Shown: one piece after another, positions 1 to 9,077 of the stretch
Position numbering within the stretch: the stretch's first letter is position 1
How the letters are laid out: every line of letters starts with the position of its first letter
NCBI GenBank assembly: GCA_036375995.1
Contig: DASVBE010000120.1
Coordinates: 1-61,191 of the forward strand
Length of the DNA: 61,191 bases
From: DASVBE01 sp036375995
Lineage (GTDB): Bacteria; Actinomycetota; Actinomycetes; Streptosporangiales; Streptosporangiaceae
Direction: 5' to 3'
Notes under the pieces: model-generated
Seen by the model: the letters and a program-made list of their open reading frames with translations, nothing else
Told to the model about the DNA's origin: nothing
Database searches by the model: none
Position numbers and translations under genes: made by a program

Positions 1-464
1 GGGCCCGGGGACGGCGCCGGGTCCGGGCCGAAGTCCAGGGCCAGCTGGCCGGCCGGGCCGATCAGGTCCTGACCGGGCCAGGCCGGGGGCGCCGAGCCCG
101 GGCCCAGGCCCGGCCGGCCGGAACCCGGCGCGGGCTCCGCGGCCGCACCGTCCTGGCCCGCCGGGGGGTCACCGCCCAGGCCCGCGCGGCGCAGCGCGTC
201 CAGCCGGGTCCTGACCCGGTGCGACAGCTCGGCCGCGGCCTTCCTGGTGAAGGTCAGGCCGAGGATCCGCTCGGGCCGGGCCATGCCGTTGGCCACCAGC
301 CAGACCAGCCGGGCGGCCATGGTCTCGCTCTTGCCAGAACCGGCCCCGGCGATCACCGCCATCGGCCCCGGCGTGGCGGAGATTACCGCGGCCTGCTCTG
401 CGGTCGGCTCGGTCACCCCGAGCAGCCGCGCCAGCTGGGCGGGCCCGTACCGGTCCGCGGTCAC
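1..464 (-). CDS. adnB: AdnB-like UvrD-family helicase-nuclease subunit, N-terminal part only
   Basis: Only the first ~154 codons lie in the window; the rest runs off the left edge. The GTG start at 464 overlaps the adnA stop in a GTGA, so the pair is translationally coupled. The N-terminus shows a UvrD Q-motif region, a Walker A of the GAGSGKS type near residue 40 and motif Ia (LTFTRKAAAEL), then a Pro/Gly-rich stretch. In mycobacteria AdnA and AdnB form a heterodimeric ATP-dependent motor-nuclease that resects double-strand breaks. The subunit call rests on its position directly after adnA and on the motor motifs. The C-terminal nuclease that would confirm it is outside the window. Confidence 0.85.
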   Translation of the reverse strand, partial: MTADRYGPAQLARLLGVTEPTAEQAAVISATPGPMAVIAGAGSGKSETMAARLVWLVANGMARPERILGLTFTRKAAAELSHRVRTRLDALRRAGLGGDPPAGQDGAAAEPAPGSGRPGLGPGSAPPAWPGQDLIGPAGQLALDFGPDPAPSPG

Positions 465-3400
465 GGGGTCACCCGGCCGCCGCGCTCGTGAACCGGGCAG
501 CAGGCGGCGACCGGGCAGACCCGGCAGCCCGGGTTGACCTTGGCGGTGAACACCGAGCCCGCCATCCCGGCCGCGACCGTGTCGACCAGCTCCTGGGCCC
601 AGGCCGGGTCGGGGTCGTCGCCCAGTGCGCGCTGGCGCTGGACCCGGGCCTGGGCGCGCAGCCCGGCCTTGCCGACCTGGACGAGCTCGGCGCCGCCCGG
701 CTCGGTCAGGCCGAGGGCCTCGAACGCGCCGATCAGCACGGCCAGCTGGTAGACGCCGAGCTGCGGGTTCCGGTCGAGCTCGCCGTCGGGCGGGTGCGTG
801 GTGCCGGTCTTCAGGTCGACGACCACCGCCCGGCCCTCGTCGTCCCGTTCCAGCCGGTCCACCCGGCCGGTGATCTCCACCCGGCCGACCTGGACGCGCA
901 GCGCCCGCTCCACGCCGACCAGCTCGCGCGGGTTGGCCTTGTGCCAGTCCAGGAACCGGCGGACCATCTTCCCGGCCTGCTCCCGCTGCTTGGAGCTGTA
1001 CCAGGCGCTGCCGAAGTCCAGGTGGTGCCAGATGTCGTCGATCCGCTTGGTGATCTCCGCGTCGTCCGAGCCGTCCGCGGCCAGTACCGCCGCCGCGTGG
1101 ATGACCGTGCCGAGGTGCTGGAGCACGCTCGGCGAGCTGGCGCCGGCGGCCGACTCGATCAGCCAGCGCAGCCCGCACTTGGTGAAGTTCTCCACCTGGG
1201 ACGGGGACAGCCGGACCCGGCCGGTGGTCAGCGGGCCGGGCCCGGACAGCTCGGTCAGCGCGTACCAGTGCCGTGGGCTGGCCCCGCGGACACCGGCGGC
1301 GGCCAGCCGGGCCAGCTGGGCCGCGGCGGCCTGGCGCAGCGCGGCCGGCCCGGCCGGGTCGGCCACGGTGCGGCGCAGGTCCGCGGTCAGCGCGGGCAGC
1401 GACAGCCAGCCCCGCCCGGCCCCGGTGACGTGCTCGATCCCGATGTCGTCGCCGGCCAGCTCGGCCAGGAACCGGGACGGCCGGTCCTCGCTGTCCTCGC
1501 CGCCCACCGCGGTCACCACCAGGCTGCGCCGGGCCCGGGTGGCGGCCACGTAGAACAGCCGGCGTTCCTCGTCGAGCAGCTTGGAGCTGAGCGCGGCGGC
1601 CGCCGCGTCGGACGCGGCCCGCCCGGCCGGCCCCGCGTCCAGGCCGCCCCGGTCCAGGCCGCCCCCGTCCAGTTCAGTGACGAGCTCGTCCATGCCCAGC
1701 AGCGAGCCGCGCAGCCGCACGTCCGGCCAGGTGCCCTCCTGCACCCCGGCCACCACCACCAGATCCCACTCCAGGCCCTTGGACCGGTGCGCGGTCAGCA
1801 CGGTCACCGCCTCGCCCGGCTGGGCCCGCTCGGCCAGCGTGTCCCCGGCGATCTCCTGGCCGGTCAGGCTGTCCAGGAACAGCCGCGGCGACCCCGGCGG
1901 CAGCCGCTCGGTGAACCGGGCTGCCGCATCGAACAGCGCGGCCACCGCGTCCAGGTCGGCGTCGGCCGTGGCGCCCCGGCTGCCGCCCGCCATACTGGCC
2001 GCCTGCCACACCCCGGCCAGGCCGGAGGACTCCCACACGGCCCACAGCACGTCGTGCGCGGACCCGCCGTCCGCGGCGGCCTGCCGGGCCTCGGCGATGA
2101 GGCCCGCGGTACGCCGGGCCGCGCCCAGCGGCGAACCGGGGGCCGGGCCGGTGGCCAGCCGGCTGGCCCGGCCGGCCGCGGCCCCGCCGGGCGGCCCGCC
2201 CGGCGGGCCGGCCAGCTCCGCGGCGGGCCAGCCCGCCAGGGCCAGCCGGGCCGGGTCGCGCAGCGCGGCGGCCAGCGGCGTCTCCCCGGGCGGCTGGCCG
2301 GCCGCGTCCGCGGCGGCGCGCAGCGACCGGCGCAGGCGGCGCAGGCCCAGTGCGTCGGTTCCGCCGAGCGGCCCGGTGAGCAGCTCGGCGGCGGTGTCCT
2401 CGGTCAGCGCGGCCGGCCGCAGCGCGCAGTCGAGCAGGAGCAGCAGCGGCCTGGTGCCCGGCTCGGCGGCCAGCGGCAGCTCGTCGCCGGCCACCGCGAC
2501 CGGCACCCCGGCGGTGGCCAGGGCGCGCTGCAGCAGCGGCACCTGCCGGGCCGCGGACCGGACCAGCACGGCCATGGACGACCAGGGCACCCGGTCCATC
2601 AGGTGGGCCCGGCGGAGAATGTCCGCGATCACCGCGGCTTCCTGGGCCGCGCTGGCGGCCGTGATCACCCGCACCGCGCCGGGATCCGTGCCGGGCAGCG
2701 GGACCAGGTCCCTATGGCCGCGTACTCCCTGGAGATCTTCCGTGGCCGGCCCCGGCGGCAGCCGCCTGGCTACCCGGCGGGACGCGGCCAGCAGGACCGG
2801 GCCGCTGCGGCGGCAGGTGCGCAGCGCGACCACGGCGGCCCGCTGCCCGCCCGGCGCCCGGAACAGGTCGGGGAACCTGGTCATGGCGTGCACGTCCGCG
2901 CCGCGGAAGCCGTAGATCGACTGGTCCGGGTCACCGACGACGATCAGCTCGCGGCCGTCGCCGGCCAGGGCGCGCAGCAGCTCCTCCTGGGCCGGATCGG
3001 TGTCCTGGTACTCGTCGACCATGATCACGTCGTAAGCGCGCCGCTCACGGTCTCTGACCTCGGGCTTGCCCAGCAGGCCGCCCGCGATCCGGACGATCTC
3101 CGCGTAGTCGTAGGCGGGCACCGGGGCCAGGTCGAACCGGGCCGCGTAGCGGTCGAGGAAGGCGCCCGCGGCCTGCCAGTCGTCACGCCCGCGGCGGCGG
3201 CCCACCTCGGCCAGGGCCGCGCCGTCCAGGCCGCGCTCGGCGGCGCGGAGCAGGAAGTCCCGCAGCTCCGCGGCGAACCCGCGGGTGCCAAGCGCCGGGC
3301 GGAGCCGCTCCGGCCAGCCGGGCCCGCCGTCCGCGGCCTCGCCGCGCAGCAGCCGCCGCACCTCGAGCAGCTGCTCGGGACCGGGCAGCAGGGTCGGCGG

Positions 3401-3763
3401 TTCCTCGCCGGCCAGCGTGAACTCGCGGCGGACCAGGGCGTAGGCGTAGCTGTGGAAGGTCAGCGCGAGCGGGGCCCTGGTGGTCCGGCCGAGGCTGAAC
3501 GTGATGCGCTCGCGCAGCTCGCCCGCGGCCTTGCGGCTGAAGGTGAGGACCAGCACCCGGCCCGGATCGGTGCCGCGGCGGTTGATCCGGTCGGTGACCG
3601 TGGCGACCAGCGTGGTGGTCTTGCCGGTGCCCGGGCCGGCCAGTACCAGCATCGGCCCGCCGGAATGGCTGACCACGCGCTGCTGATCGGCATCCAGCCG
3701 GACCGGGCCGGACGGCCTGACCGGCCGGCGGACCAGCCGGTAAGCGGGCGCGGATGTTTCCAT
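461..3763 (-). CDS. adnA: AdnA-like ATP-dependent DNA helicase/RecB-type nuclease
   Basis: This 1100-residue protein combines a UvrD-like motor with a C-terminal PD-(D/E)XK nuclease, the AdnA architecture (mycobacterial AdnA is about 1050 aa). Walker A GPGTGKTT is at residues 43-50, motif Ia LTFSRKAA follows, the Walker B VDEYQD is at 249-254, and motif III GDPDQSIYGFRG is at 277-288. Near the C-terminus a GRVDRLE...VVVDLKTG nuclease core is followed by C1080, C1083 and C1088/1089. With the Cys in FTKCGLRW these probably form the 4Fe-4S staple known from AddB/AdnAB-type nucleases. The expected role is end resection of double-strand breaks with AdnB, whose start overlaps this stop. The start is ATG with only a weak GGA upstream, so it is moderately certain. 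Confidence 0.92.
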   Translation of the reverse strand: METSAPAYRLVRRPVRPSGPVRLDADQQRVVSHSGGPMLVLAGPGTGKTTTLVATVTDRINRRGTDPGRVLVLTFSRKAAGELRERITFSLGRTTRAPLALTFHSYAYALVRREFTLAGEEPPTLLPGPEQLLEVRRLLRGEAADGGPGWPERLRPALGTRGFAAELRDFLLRAAERGLDGAALAEVGRRRGRDDWQAAGAFLDRYAARFDLAPVPAYDYAEIVRIAGGLLGKPEVRDRERRAYDVIMVDEYQDTDPAQEELLRALAGDGRELIVVGDPDQSIYGFRGADVHAMTRFPDLFRAPGGQRAAVVALRTCRRSGPVLLAASRRVARRLPPGPATEDLQGVRGHRDLVPLPGTDPGAVRVITAASAAQEAAVIADILRRAHLMDRVPWSSMAVLVRSAARQVPLLQRALATAGVPVAVAGDELPLAAEPGTRPLLLLLDCALRPAALTEDTAAELLTGPLGGTDALGLRRLRRSLRAAADAAGQPPGETPLAAALRDPARLALAGWPAAELAGPPGGPPGGAAAGRASRLATGPAPGSPLGAARRTAGLIAEARQAAADGGSAHDVLWAVWESSGLAGVWQAASMAGGSRGATADADLDAVAALFDAAARFTERLPPGSPRLFLDSLTGQEIAGDTLAERAQPGEAVTVLTAHRSKGLEWDLVVVAGVQEGTWPDVRLRGSLLGMDELVTELDGGGLDRGGLDAGPAGRAASDAAAAALSSKLLDEERRLFYVAATRARRSLVVTAVGGEDSEDRPSRFLAELAGDDIGIEHVTGAGRGWLSLPALTADLRRTVADPAGPAALRQAAAAQLARLAAAGVRGASPRHWYALTELSGPGPLTTGRVRLSPSQVENFTKCGLRWLIESAAGASSPSVLQHLGTVIHAAAVLAADGSDDAEITKRIDDIWHHLDFGSAWYSSKQREQAGKMVRRFLDWHKANPRELVGVERALRVQVGRVEITGRVDRLERDDEGRAVVVDLKTGTTHPPDGELDRNPQLGVYQLAVLIGAFEALGLTEPGGAELVQVGKAGLRAQARVQRQRALGDDPDPAWAQELVDTVAAGMAGSVFTAKVNPGCRVCPVAACCPVHERGGRVTP

Positions 3764-3966
3764 CAGAGAAAATTCCAGCAGAGCGGTACGACAATGCGAA
3801 CGGTAATGGCCGGACTGGCCGGCCCGGATCTGCCGCGCCGGTCAGCTGCCCGGTCCGGTCAGCTGCCTGGCCGGGTCAGCACGGTCCGGCCGGGTCGGCG
3901 CGGTCCAGTTGGGTCAGCACGGTCCGGTTCGGCCGGCGCGGTCCGGTCAGGCGGCCCGGGCCACGG
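3764..3966. repeat. GGTCAGC/CGGTCC-rich spacer with a 38-bp tandem duplication
   Basis: This gap lies upstream of adnA and downstream of the ATL gene. It holds short GC-rich direct repeats: GGTCAGCTGCC twice near 3840-3866, then a 38-bp unit beginning GGGTCAGCAC at 3873-3910, repeated with substitutions at 3911-3948. I see no coding frame. The adnA promoter should be at the 3764-3800 end. Confidence 0.6.
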
Positions 3967-4359
3967 TCAGGTTACGCCGTCCCAGCGCGCCCGGCGCATG
4001 TCCAGCCGCGGGATGACGCCATCGGCGGCGGGCCGCAGCGGGGTGCCCTCGGCCCGGTACATCTGCAGCGCCTCGTACTCATGGCAGGCCAGCAGACTGC
4101 CGTCCGCGTGCACGACCCGCCACCAGGCCACCCCGCCGCCCCACAGCGACATGACCCGGCCGACCTGACGCGGCCCGCCCTCGCCGAGGTACTCGGCGAT
4201 GTCGCCGTAGGACATCACCCGGCCGGGCGGGATCGTCTCGGCCACCTCCAGGACGCGGCTGGCGTAGTCGCCGGGCCCGCCCAGTTCGCCTTGCCCGTTA
4301 CCGGATCGGCCCGGGACGTCGGGACCGGTCCGGGGGCGCGGGGCGGAGTTGCTGGTCAT
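3967..4359 (-). CDS. Alkyltransferase-like (ATL/MGMT-fold) DNA-binding protein
   Basis: This 130-residue protein carries the C-terminal DNA-binding domain of O6-alkylguanine-DNA alkyltransferases (IPPGRVMSYGDIAEYLG, then RQVGRVMS). The reactive-cysteine motif PCHR reads AWWR at residues 78-81. It therefore cannot accept an alkyl group, and it fits the ATL class, which binds alkylguanine lesions and hands them to nucleotide excision repair. Canonical ATLs have PWHR; the additional Pro-to-Ala and His-to-Trp changes are unusual. Its ATG overlaps the S8 protease stop (ATGA), so it is the last gene of a three-gene operon with no obvious functional link to the protease. M. tuberculosis has an MGMT-like gene (Rv3204) in the matching place. 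Confidence 0.85.
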   Translation of the reverse strand: MTSNSAPRPRTGPDVPGRSGNGQGELGGPGDYASRVLEVAETIPPGRVMSYGDIAEYLGEGGPRQVGRVMSLWGGGVAWWRVVHADGSLLACHEYEALQMYRAEGTPLRPAADGVIPRLDMRRARWDGVT

Positions 4360-6839
4360 GACTCGTCCTGCGGGTCCGGGTCCGCGCCGTCGTTGTCCTG
4401 GCTGCCGGGCGGGCGGTTCCTGGCCCAGGCCGGGGCGGGCTGAGGGTGGTCGCGGCGGGCCGCGTGCCGCCCCGACGGCGACGGCCGGCCGAGGCCCTGC
4501 AGATACCGGCTGGGCCCGGCAGACCCGGCCGAAGCGCTCCCCGGCCGGACCGGACCCGGCGCAGAAGGCAGCGCAGCCGACGACGGTCCACCAGGCAGCG
4601 ACCAGGCTGACGGCGGCGAGTCGGCAGAAGGTGAGCTCGCGGCCGCCGGGCCAGCGGCCCGCTCGGCGCGGACGGCACCCGGAGCAGAGGGCGGCGCGGA
4701 CGGCGGCGGGCCACCGGGGGGCGACCAGGCTGACGGCGGCGAATCAGCAGGCGATGAGCCCGCCGGCGGCGAACCAGCAGACGGCGGGCCTGAGGGCGAC
4801 GGCCACGCGGACCGCAGCGCGCCCGCAGACGACGCGCCCGGAGATGGCGGGCCAGCAGACGGCGGGCCAGCGGACGGCGAGCCAGCGGACGGCGGGCCAG
4901 CGGGTGCCGGCCACGCTGACGGTGGCGCGCCCGCCGACAGCGGGCCTGCCGACGGGCTATCGGCCAGTTCGGCGCGGACCGGCGGGATGCCGGACGGCGA
5001 GGTGGTCTCCACGTCGTCGTCATCGGGCCAGGGAGTCTGCGTGGATGGGACGGACGGCGGGGTCGCGGCCAGCCAGTCCGGGATCATGCCACTCGGGCTT
5101 GGCGCGCCCGCGGCGCTGGCGGGCCGCGGAGCGGCCGGGCCAGCGGCGGCCGCTGGGCCAGCCGGCGAGGGAGGTGCCTCAGCGCGCGACGACGGGCCTG
5201 GCCAGCCGGGCGACGGAACCGGGGGCGGCGATGACGGGCTCCAGTGCGGCTCGGTCCCGGGCAGCTCGGTCCCGGGCGGCTCGGCGTGGGACGGCTCGGC
5301 GTGGGACGGCTCGGTCCGGGGCGGCTCAGGCTGCGGCAGCGGGGTCAATTGCTGCGACCACGGCCGCTGCGGGCCAGCCACGGTCCGATCCTGCTGGCCC
5401 CGGAGGGGCGCGGGAGCCGGGTCTGGCGGTCTGGTCCCGTTGTCCTGGCTCCACCAGGCGGTGGCCGGGGAGGCCGGCGGCTGCGCAGCTGGATAGGCAG
5501 GCGCTGGCCGGGCCGGGTCCGGCTGCGCGCCAGGGCGGCTTGGTGCAGGCGGGAGGGGGGCCGGATAGGCCGGACCAGGCGGCGGGGCGGGCGGCGGGGC
5601 GGCCTGCTGGTCCTGGGCCGTGCGGCGGCGGAACAGCATCAGCCGGCCCGCCGCGATCAGCGACACGATCAGGCAGGCCACCGCGAGCCCGCCGAACAGC
5701 ATCAGCTGGCCGGTGCCGCGGGTCCCGACCGGGGCGGGCGGGATCGCCTTCGGCCCGCCGCCGAAGTGGGAGTGCACGCCGATACCGCGGCCGGTGACGC
5801 CGAACCCGGTGAGCTTGCCGGCCGTGGCCAGCGCGACGGCGGCGTCCAGCGTGCCGAAGCCGACCCGGTCGTCGTAGCCCTGCTTCGGCTGGTTCTGTGC
5901 GCTGACCGTGATCGCCCGGATGACCAGGGCCGGCGCGAGGTGCGGGTACACCGACTTGATCAGCGCGGCCACCCCGGCGGTCAGCGCGCAGGCCGGGCTG
6001 GTGCCGCTGACCAGCCAGTACTGGCCGTCGCTGCCCTGCGCGGGGACCTTCACCCCGGGCGCGGCGATCTGCACCGACAGGTTGTCACTGGAGAACCGGG
6101 CCGGGCTGCCGGACCGGTCGACGGCGGCGACGCCGAGCACTCCCGGGTAGTCGGCCGGGAACGAGTACGGTGCGTGCGCCTTGCCCTCGTCGCTGGCCGA
6201 CGTGCCGGAGTTGCCGGACGAGGCCACCACGACCACGCCGTGCCGGGTGGCGTCCTGCAGCGCGGACCTGACCACCCGGCTGGACGCGCCGTAGCCCAGC
6301 GACATGCTGATCACGTTGGCGTGGTGCGCTACCGCGTACCGGATCGCCTGGGCCAGCGCGTGCTGGCCGCGGCTGGGGGACTGGTGCTTGTACTGCGAGT
6401 AGCCCGGGTCCTTCTTGTCCGGCAGGACGCGGATAGAAAGGATCTTCGCCTGCGGGGCCACGCCGCTGATGCCGTCGCCCCCGCCGGAGCCGTGACCGTG
6501 CCCGGCGATCAGCGAGGCCATCCAGGTGCCGTGCATGCCCCAGTTGGCGTCGCTGGTCGGCGTGCTGACGCCGCTGAGGTCGGGGCCGCTGGTGACCGAG
6601 CCGGCCAGGTCCGAGACGTCCGGCCGGACGCCGCTGTCGATGACCGCGACCAGGACGCCGCTGCCCTGGGTGACCGGCCAGGCGGTGGGCGCGTCGACCG
6701 CGTCGAGCACCCACTGCTGGGCGCTGCGCACGCTGTCCGCCAGGGCGGGCTGGCCGGCCGCGAGGACGGGTCCGGCGCCGACGGCGGTCAGCACGAGCAG
6801 GCCGCCGACCGCCCGGCGGGCCGGTCCGCCGGTCAGCAT
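4356..6839 (-). CDS. Membrane-anchored S8 (subtilisin/mycosin-like) serine protease with a long Pro/Ser-rich tail
   Basis: An N-terminal signal segment (residues ~10-35) precedes a subtilase domain with catalytic Asp68 (VAVIDSGV), His103 (MHGTWMAS), the oxyanion Asn in SSGN (~210) and Ser281 (SGTSPAC). A single transmembrane helix at ~378-400 is followed by basic FRRR. This is the layout of mycosins, the proteases of type VII secretion, but no ESX gene is in the window. The remaining ~425 residues are Pro/Ser/Ala-rich with repeats such as GPPSAG. By topology this tail should be cytoplasmic, which is unusual for mycosins. The gene overlaps the upstream membrane-protein gene by 7 bp and the downstream ATL gene by 4 bp, giving one operon. 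Confidence 0.9.
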   Translation of the reverse strand: MLTGGPARRAVGGLLVLTAVGAGPVLAAGQPALADSVRSAQQWVLDAVDAPTAWPVTQGSGVLVAVIDSGVRPDVSDLAGSVTSGPDLSGVSTPTSDANWGMHGTWMASLIAGHGHGSGGGDGISGVAPQAKILSIRVLPDKKDPGYSQYKHQSPSRGQHALAQAIRYAVAHHANVISMSLGYGASSRVVRSALQDATRHGVVVVASSGNSGTSASDEGKAHAPYSFPADYPGVLGVAAVDRSGSPARFSSDNLSVQIAAPGVKVPAQGSDGQYWLVSGTSPACALTAGVAALIKSVYPHLAPALVIRAITVSAQNQPKQGYDDRVGFGTLDAAVALATAGKLTGFGVTGRGIGVHSHFGGGPKAIPPAPVGTRGTGQLMLFGGLAVACLIVSLIAAGRLMLFRRRTAQDQQAAPPPAPPPGPAYPAPLPPAPSRPGAQPDPARPAPAYPAAQPPASPATAWWSQDNGTRPPDPAPAPLRGQQDRTVAGPQRPWSQQLTPLPQPEPPRTEPSHAEPSHAEPPGTELPGTEPHWSPSSPPPVPSPGWPGPSSRAEAPPSPAGPAAAAGPAAPRPASAAGAPSPSGMIPDWLAATPPSVPSTQTPWPDDDDVETTSPSGIPPVRAELADSPSAGPLSAGAPPSAWPAPAGPPSAGSPSAGPPSAGPPSPGASSAGALRSAWPSPSGPPSAGSPPAGSSPADSPPSAWSPPGGPPPSAPPSAPGAVRAERAAGPAAASSPSADSPPSAWSLPGGPSSAALPSAPGPVRPGSASAGSAGPSRYLQGLGRPSPSGRHAARRDHPQPAPAWARNRPPGSQDNDGADPDPQDES

Positions 6840-7636
6840 CCCGGTGACCCTGGGCAGTGCGGCGCCGGCGGCGCGGCGGAGAGTGGTTTCTCGACCGCCC
6901 TGGCCAGTCCGTTGGCGAGGCTGAACATCTCGGCTTCGGTGTACCCGTCGGTGGAGATCCGCACCCGCGGCCGCCCGTCGGCGAAGCCGGCGGCGGACAG
7001 CACCAGGTAGGGGCCGTCGCTAGTGGCCACGGTGAGCTGGCGCTCGGGCTCGAAGAAGCGGGCCGCGATCGTGCGCGGGAACGGGACCGGCACGACCCCG
7101 GGACGGACCCCGCTGCCGGCCGACAGTGCGGTGGCGGCGGATGCGGCGGCCGCCGAGGTGGGCAGCACAGCCACCCCCACGGTGGTCACCAGGCTCCTGG
7201 TCGCGTCCACGTAGGTGGCGCGGAGCACGACCTGGCAGCCCTGGCGGGTGAGGATCTTGGCTGCGGCCGTGTCGACCGCGTTGGTGCAGTGCGCCATCTG
7301 CGCGATCCCGACCCGGCGGGCGGTCAGGTGCAGGCCGCGGACGCCGGAGAAGGCGTACCCGGGCAGTTCGTAACCGAGCGTACGGGGGAAGATCTGGCCG
7401 GCCGGCCAGGCCCGCCACCGGCGGAGCATCTCCCAGGTGCTGAGCTGCTCCGCCTGCGCGGCGCTGAACCGGCGGGGCAGCATCTGGATCACCACGCCGG
7501 CCGCGGACGCGGTCAGCCCGGCCACGCCGAGCAGCAGCGCAGCCATGATCAGCCAGGGACGCCGGTGACCGCCCGGTGCGTAGCCGCTCCCGGGCGCCGG
7601 GCTGGTGCCGCCCGGGTCTGCCGGCTGGATGGCCAC
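6833..7636 (-). CDS. Membrane protein of unknown function in the S8 protease operon
   Basis: The 267-residue product has a short Pro/Gly-rich N-terminus, one transmembrane helix at about residues 29-50 and an extracytoplasmic domain of ~215 residues with Cys at about 118, 134 and the C-terminal end. I do not recognise the family. It overlaps the S8 protease by 7 bp, so it may be a partner or substrate of that protease; this is inference from position. The GTG start at 7636 has no Shine-Dalgarno. A TAACAT -10-like box lies 6 nt upstream, which suggests a leaderless mRNA and fixes the start. Confidence 0.75.
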   Translation of the reverse strand: MAIQPADPGGTSPAPGSGYAPGGHRRPWLIMAALLLGVAGLTASAAGVVIQMLPRRFSAAQAEQLSTWEMLRRWRAWPAGQIFPRTLGYELPGYAFSGVRGLHLTARRVGIAQMAHCTNAVDTAAAKILTRQGCQVVLRATYVDATRSLVTTVGVAVLPTSAAAASAATALSAGSGVRPGVVPVPFPRTIAARFFEPERQLTVATSDGPYLVLSAAGFADGRPRVRISTDGYTEAEMFSLANGLARAVEKPLSAAPPAPHCPGSPGC

Positions 7637-7642
7637 AACCGA

Positions 7643-7648
7643 ATGTTA
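7643..7648 (-). promoter_or_regulatory. -10-like TAACAT, leaderless start of the membrane protein/S8 protease/ATL operon
   Basis: TAACAT fits the TAnnnT actinobacterial -10 consensus and lies 6 nt before the GTG at 7636, so transcription would start at or within a base of the start codon. No convincing -35 is visible. Confidence 0.45.
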
Positions 7649-7697
7649 AGGCCTGGCTGGCAGCGGGTTCACCAGCCGAATGATCCTCAGGGGCGGA

Positions 7698-8876
7698 TCA
7701 GTACTCCGGCAGGGACGGGTCGACCTGGCTGATCCAGGCCAGCACGCCGCCGCCGACATGCACGGCGTCGGCGAAGCCGGCGTTCTTGACCACGGCCAGC
7801 ACTTCGGCGCTGCGGACACCGCTCTTGCAGTGCAGCACGATCTTCCTGTCCTGCGGCATCCGCTCCAGCGCGGCGCCGGTGAGGAACTGGTCCTTGGGGA
7901 TCAGCGTGGCGCCCGGGATCGAGACGATCTCGTACTCGTTCGGCTCGCGGACGTCGATCAGGTAGATGCTGTCCCCGGCGTCCTGCATCTCCTTCAGGTC
8001 CGTGGCGGAGATCGTGGACCCGGCCGCGGCCTGCTGGGCGTCCTCGGAGACCGCGCCGCAGAACGCGTCGTAGTCGATCAGCTCGGTGATGGTCGGGTTC
8101 TTGCCGCAGATCGGGCACTCGGGGTCCTTGCGGACCTTGACCGAGCGGTAGGTCATCTCCAGCGCGTCGTAGATCATCAGCCGGCCGACGATCGGCTCGC
8201 CGATCCCGGTGAGCACCTTGATGGCCTCGTTGACCTGGATGGACCCGATCGAGGCGCAGAGCACGCCGAGCACGCCGCCCTCGGCGCAGGACGGGACCAT
8301 GCCGGGCGGCGGCGGCTCCGGGTACAGGCAGCGGTAGCAGGGGCCGTACTCGGCCCAGAACACGCTGGCCTGGCCGTCGAACCGGTAGATCGACCCCCAC
8401 ACGTAGGGCTTGCCGAGCAGCACGCAGGCGTCGTTGACCAGGTAGCGGGTGGCGAAGTTGTCGGTTCCGTCGACGATCAGGTCATACCCGGCGAAGATCT
8501 CCAGGGCGTTATCCCGGTCCAGGGGCTCCTCGTGCAGGATCACGTTGACCAGCGGGTTGATCTCGTTGATGCTGGTGCGCGCGGACTGGGCCTTCGACCG
8601 GCCCACGTCGGACACCCCGTGGATGACCTGGCGCTGCAGGTTCGACTCGTCGACCACGTCGAAGTCGATCACGCCCAGCGTGCCGACACCCGCGGCGGCC
8701 AGGTACAGCAGGGCCGGGGAGCCCAGGCCGCCGGCGCCGACACACAGTACCTTGGCGTTCTTCAGCCGCTTCTGCCCGGTCATCCCGACGTCGGGAATGA
8801 TCAGGTGACGGGAGTACCGCCGGACCTCATCGACACTGAGGCTCTCAGCAGGCTCAACCAAAGGCGGCAGGGACAC
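7698..8876 (-). CDS. moeZ: Molybdopterin-synthase adenylyltransferase/sulfurtransferase (MoeZ)
   Basis: MoeZ adenylates and then sulfurates small sulfur-carrier proteins (MoaD and, in mycobacteria, also CysO) for molybdopterin and cysteine synthesis. The E1-like half has the nucleotide motif GAGGLGS (~48-54), the zinc pairs C180/C183 and C254/C257, and the SCAEGG loop with C197. The C-terminal rhodanese domain has active Cys350 in LHCKSGVRS. I chose the GTG at 8876 because a GGGAG sits 5 nt upstream. It gives 392 residues, the length I recall for mycobacterial MoeZ. An in-frame start at 8948 would add 24 unconserved residues. moaE lies about 43 kb away in the same window. Confidence 0.95.
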   Translation of the reverse strand: MSLPPLVEPAESLSVDEVRRYSRHLIIPDVGMTGQKRLKNAKVLCVGAGGLGSPALLYLAAAGVGTLGVIDFDVVDESNLQRQVIHGVSDVGRSKAQSARTSINEINPLVNVILHEEPLDRDNALEIFAGYDLIVDGTDNFATRYLVNDACVLLGKPYVWGSIYRFDGQASVFWAEYGPCYRCLYPEPPPPGMVPSCAEGGVLGVLCASIGSIQVNEAIKVLTGIGEPIVGRLMIYDALEMTYRSVKVRKDPECPICGKNPTITELIDYDAFCGAVSEDAQQAAAGSTISATDLKEMQDAGDSIYLIDVREPNEYEIVSIPGATLIPKDQFLTGAALERMPQDRKIVLHCKSGVRSAEVLAVVKNAGFADAVHVGGGVLAWISQVDPSLPEY

Positions 8877-8945
8877 TTTCTCTCCCGGAGGCAGGCGGTT
8901 TCCTTGTTTGCTTTCCACGATTCTGAACCCGGTAAGCCCCCGCCG

Positions 8946-8979
8946 CATTCCGGCCGGAGCCCGGCGCCCGGCCGGAATG
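8946..8979. promoter_or_regulatory. 12-bp perfect inverted repeat in the moeZ/Rv3235-family intergenic region
   Basis: The arms 8946-8957 and 8968-8979 (CATTCCGGCCGG and its complement) flank a 10-nt loop. It lies 70 nt upstream of the moeZ start and 99 nt upstream of the divergent gene at 9078. It could be an operator or an RNA hairpin in either leader; nothing further decides. Confidence 0.4.
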
Positions 8980-9077
8980 TCACTAGCCGACGGTAGAACT
9001 GCATCAGGCCGGGCGAACCGACGCCCGGCCAGGCGGCCCGCCGGCCGGACGCGCGGCCCAGAACCTCCGGAGGCCAG

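Noticed and set aside
488..4168. 1226-codon open frame antisense to adnA
   Set aside because: High-GC shadow: Arg/Pro/Gly/Ala-rich, no domain, fully antisense to a gene with clear helicase and nuclease motifs.
4356..7636. Type VII (ESX) secretion locus
   Set aside because: No EccA-E or WXG100 gene in the window; only a mycosin-like protease.
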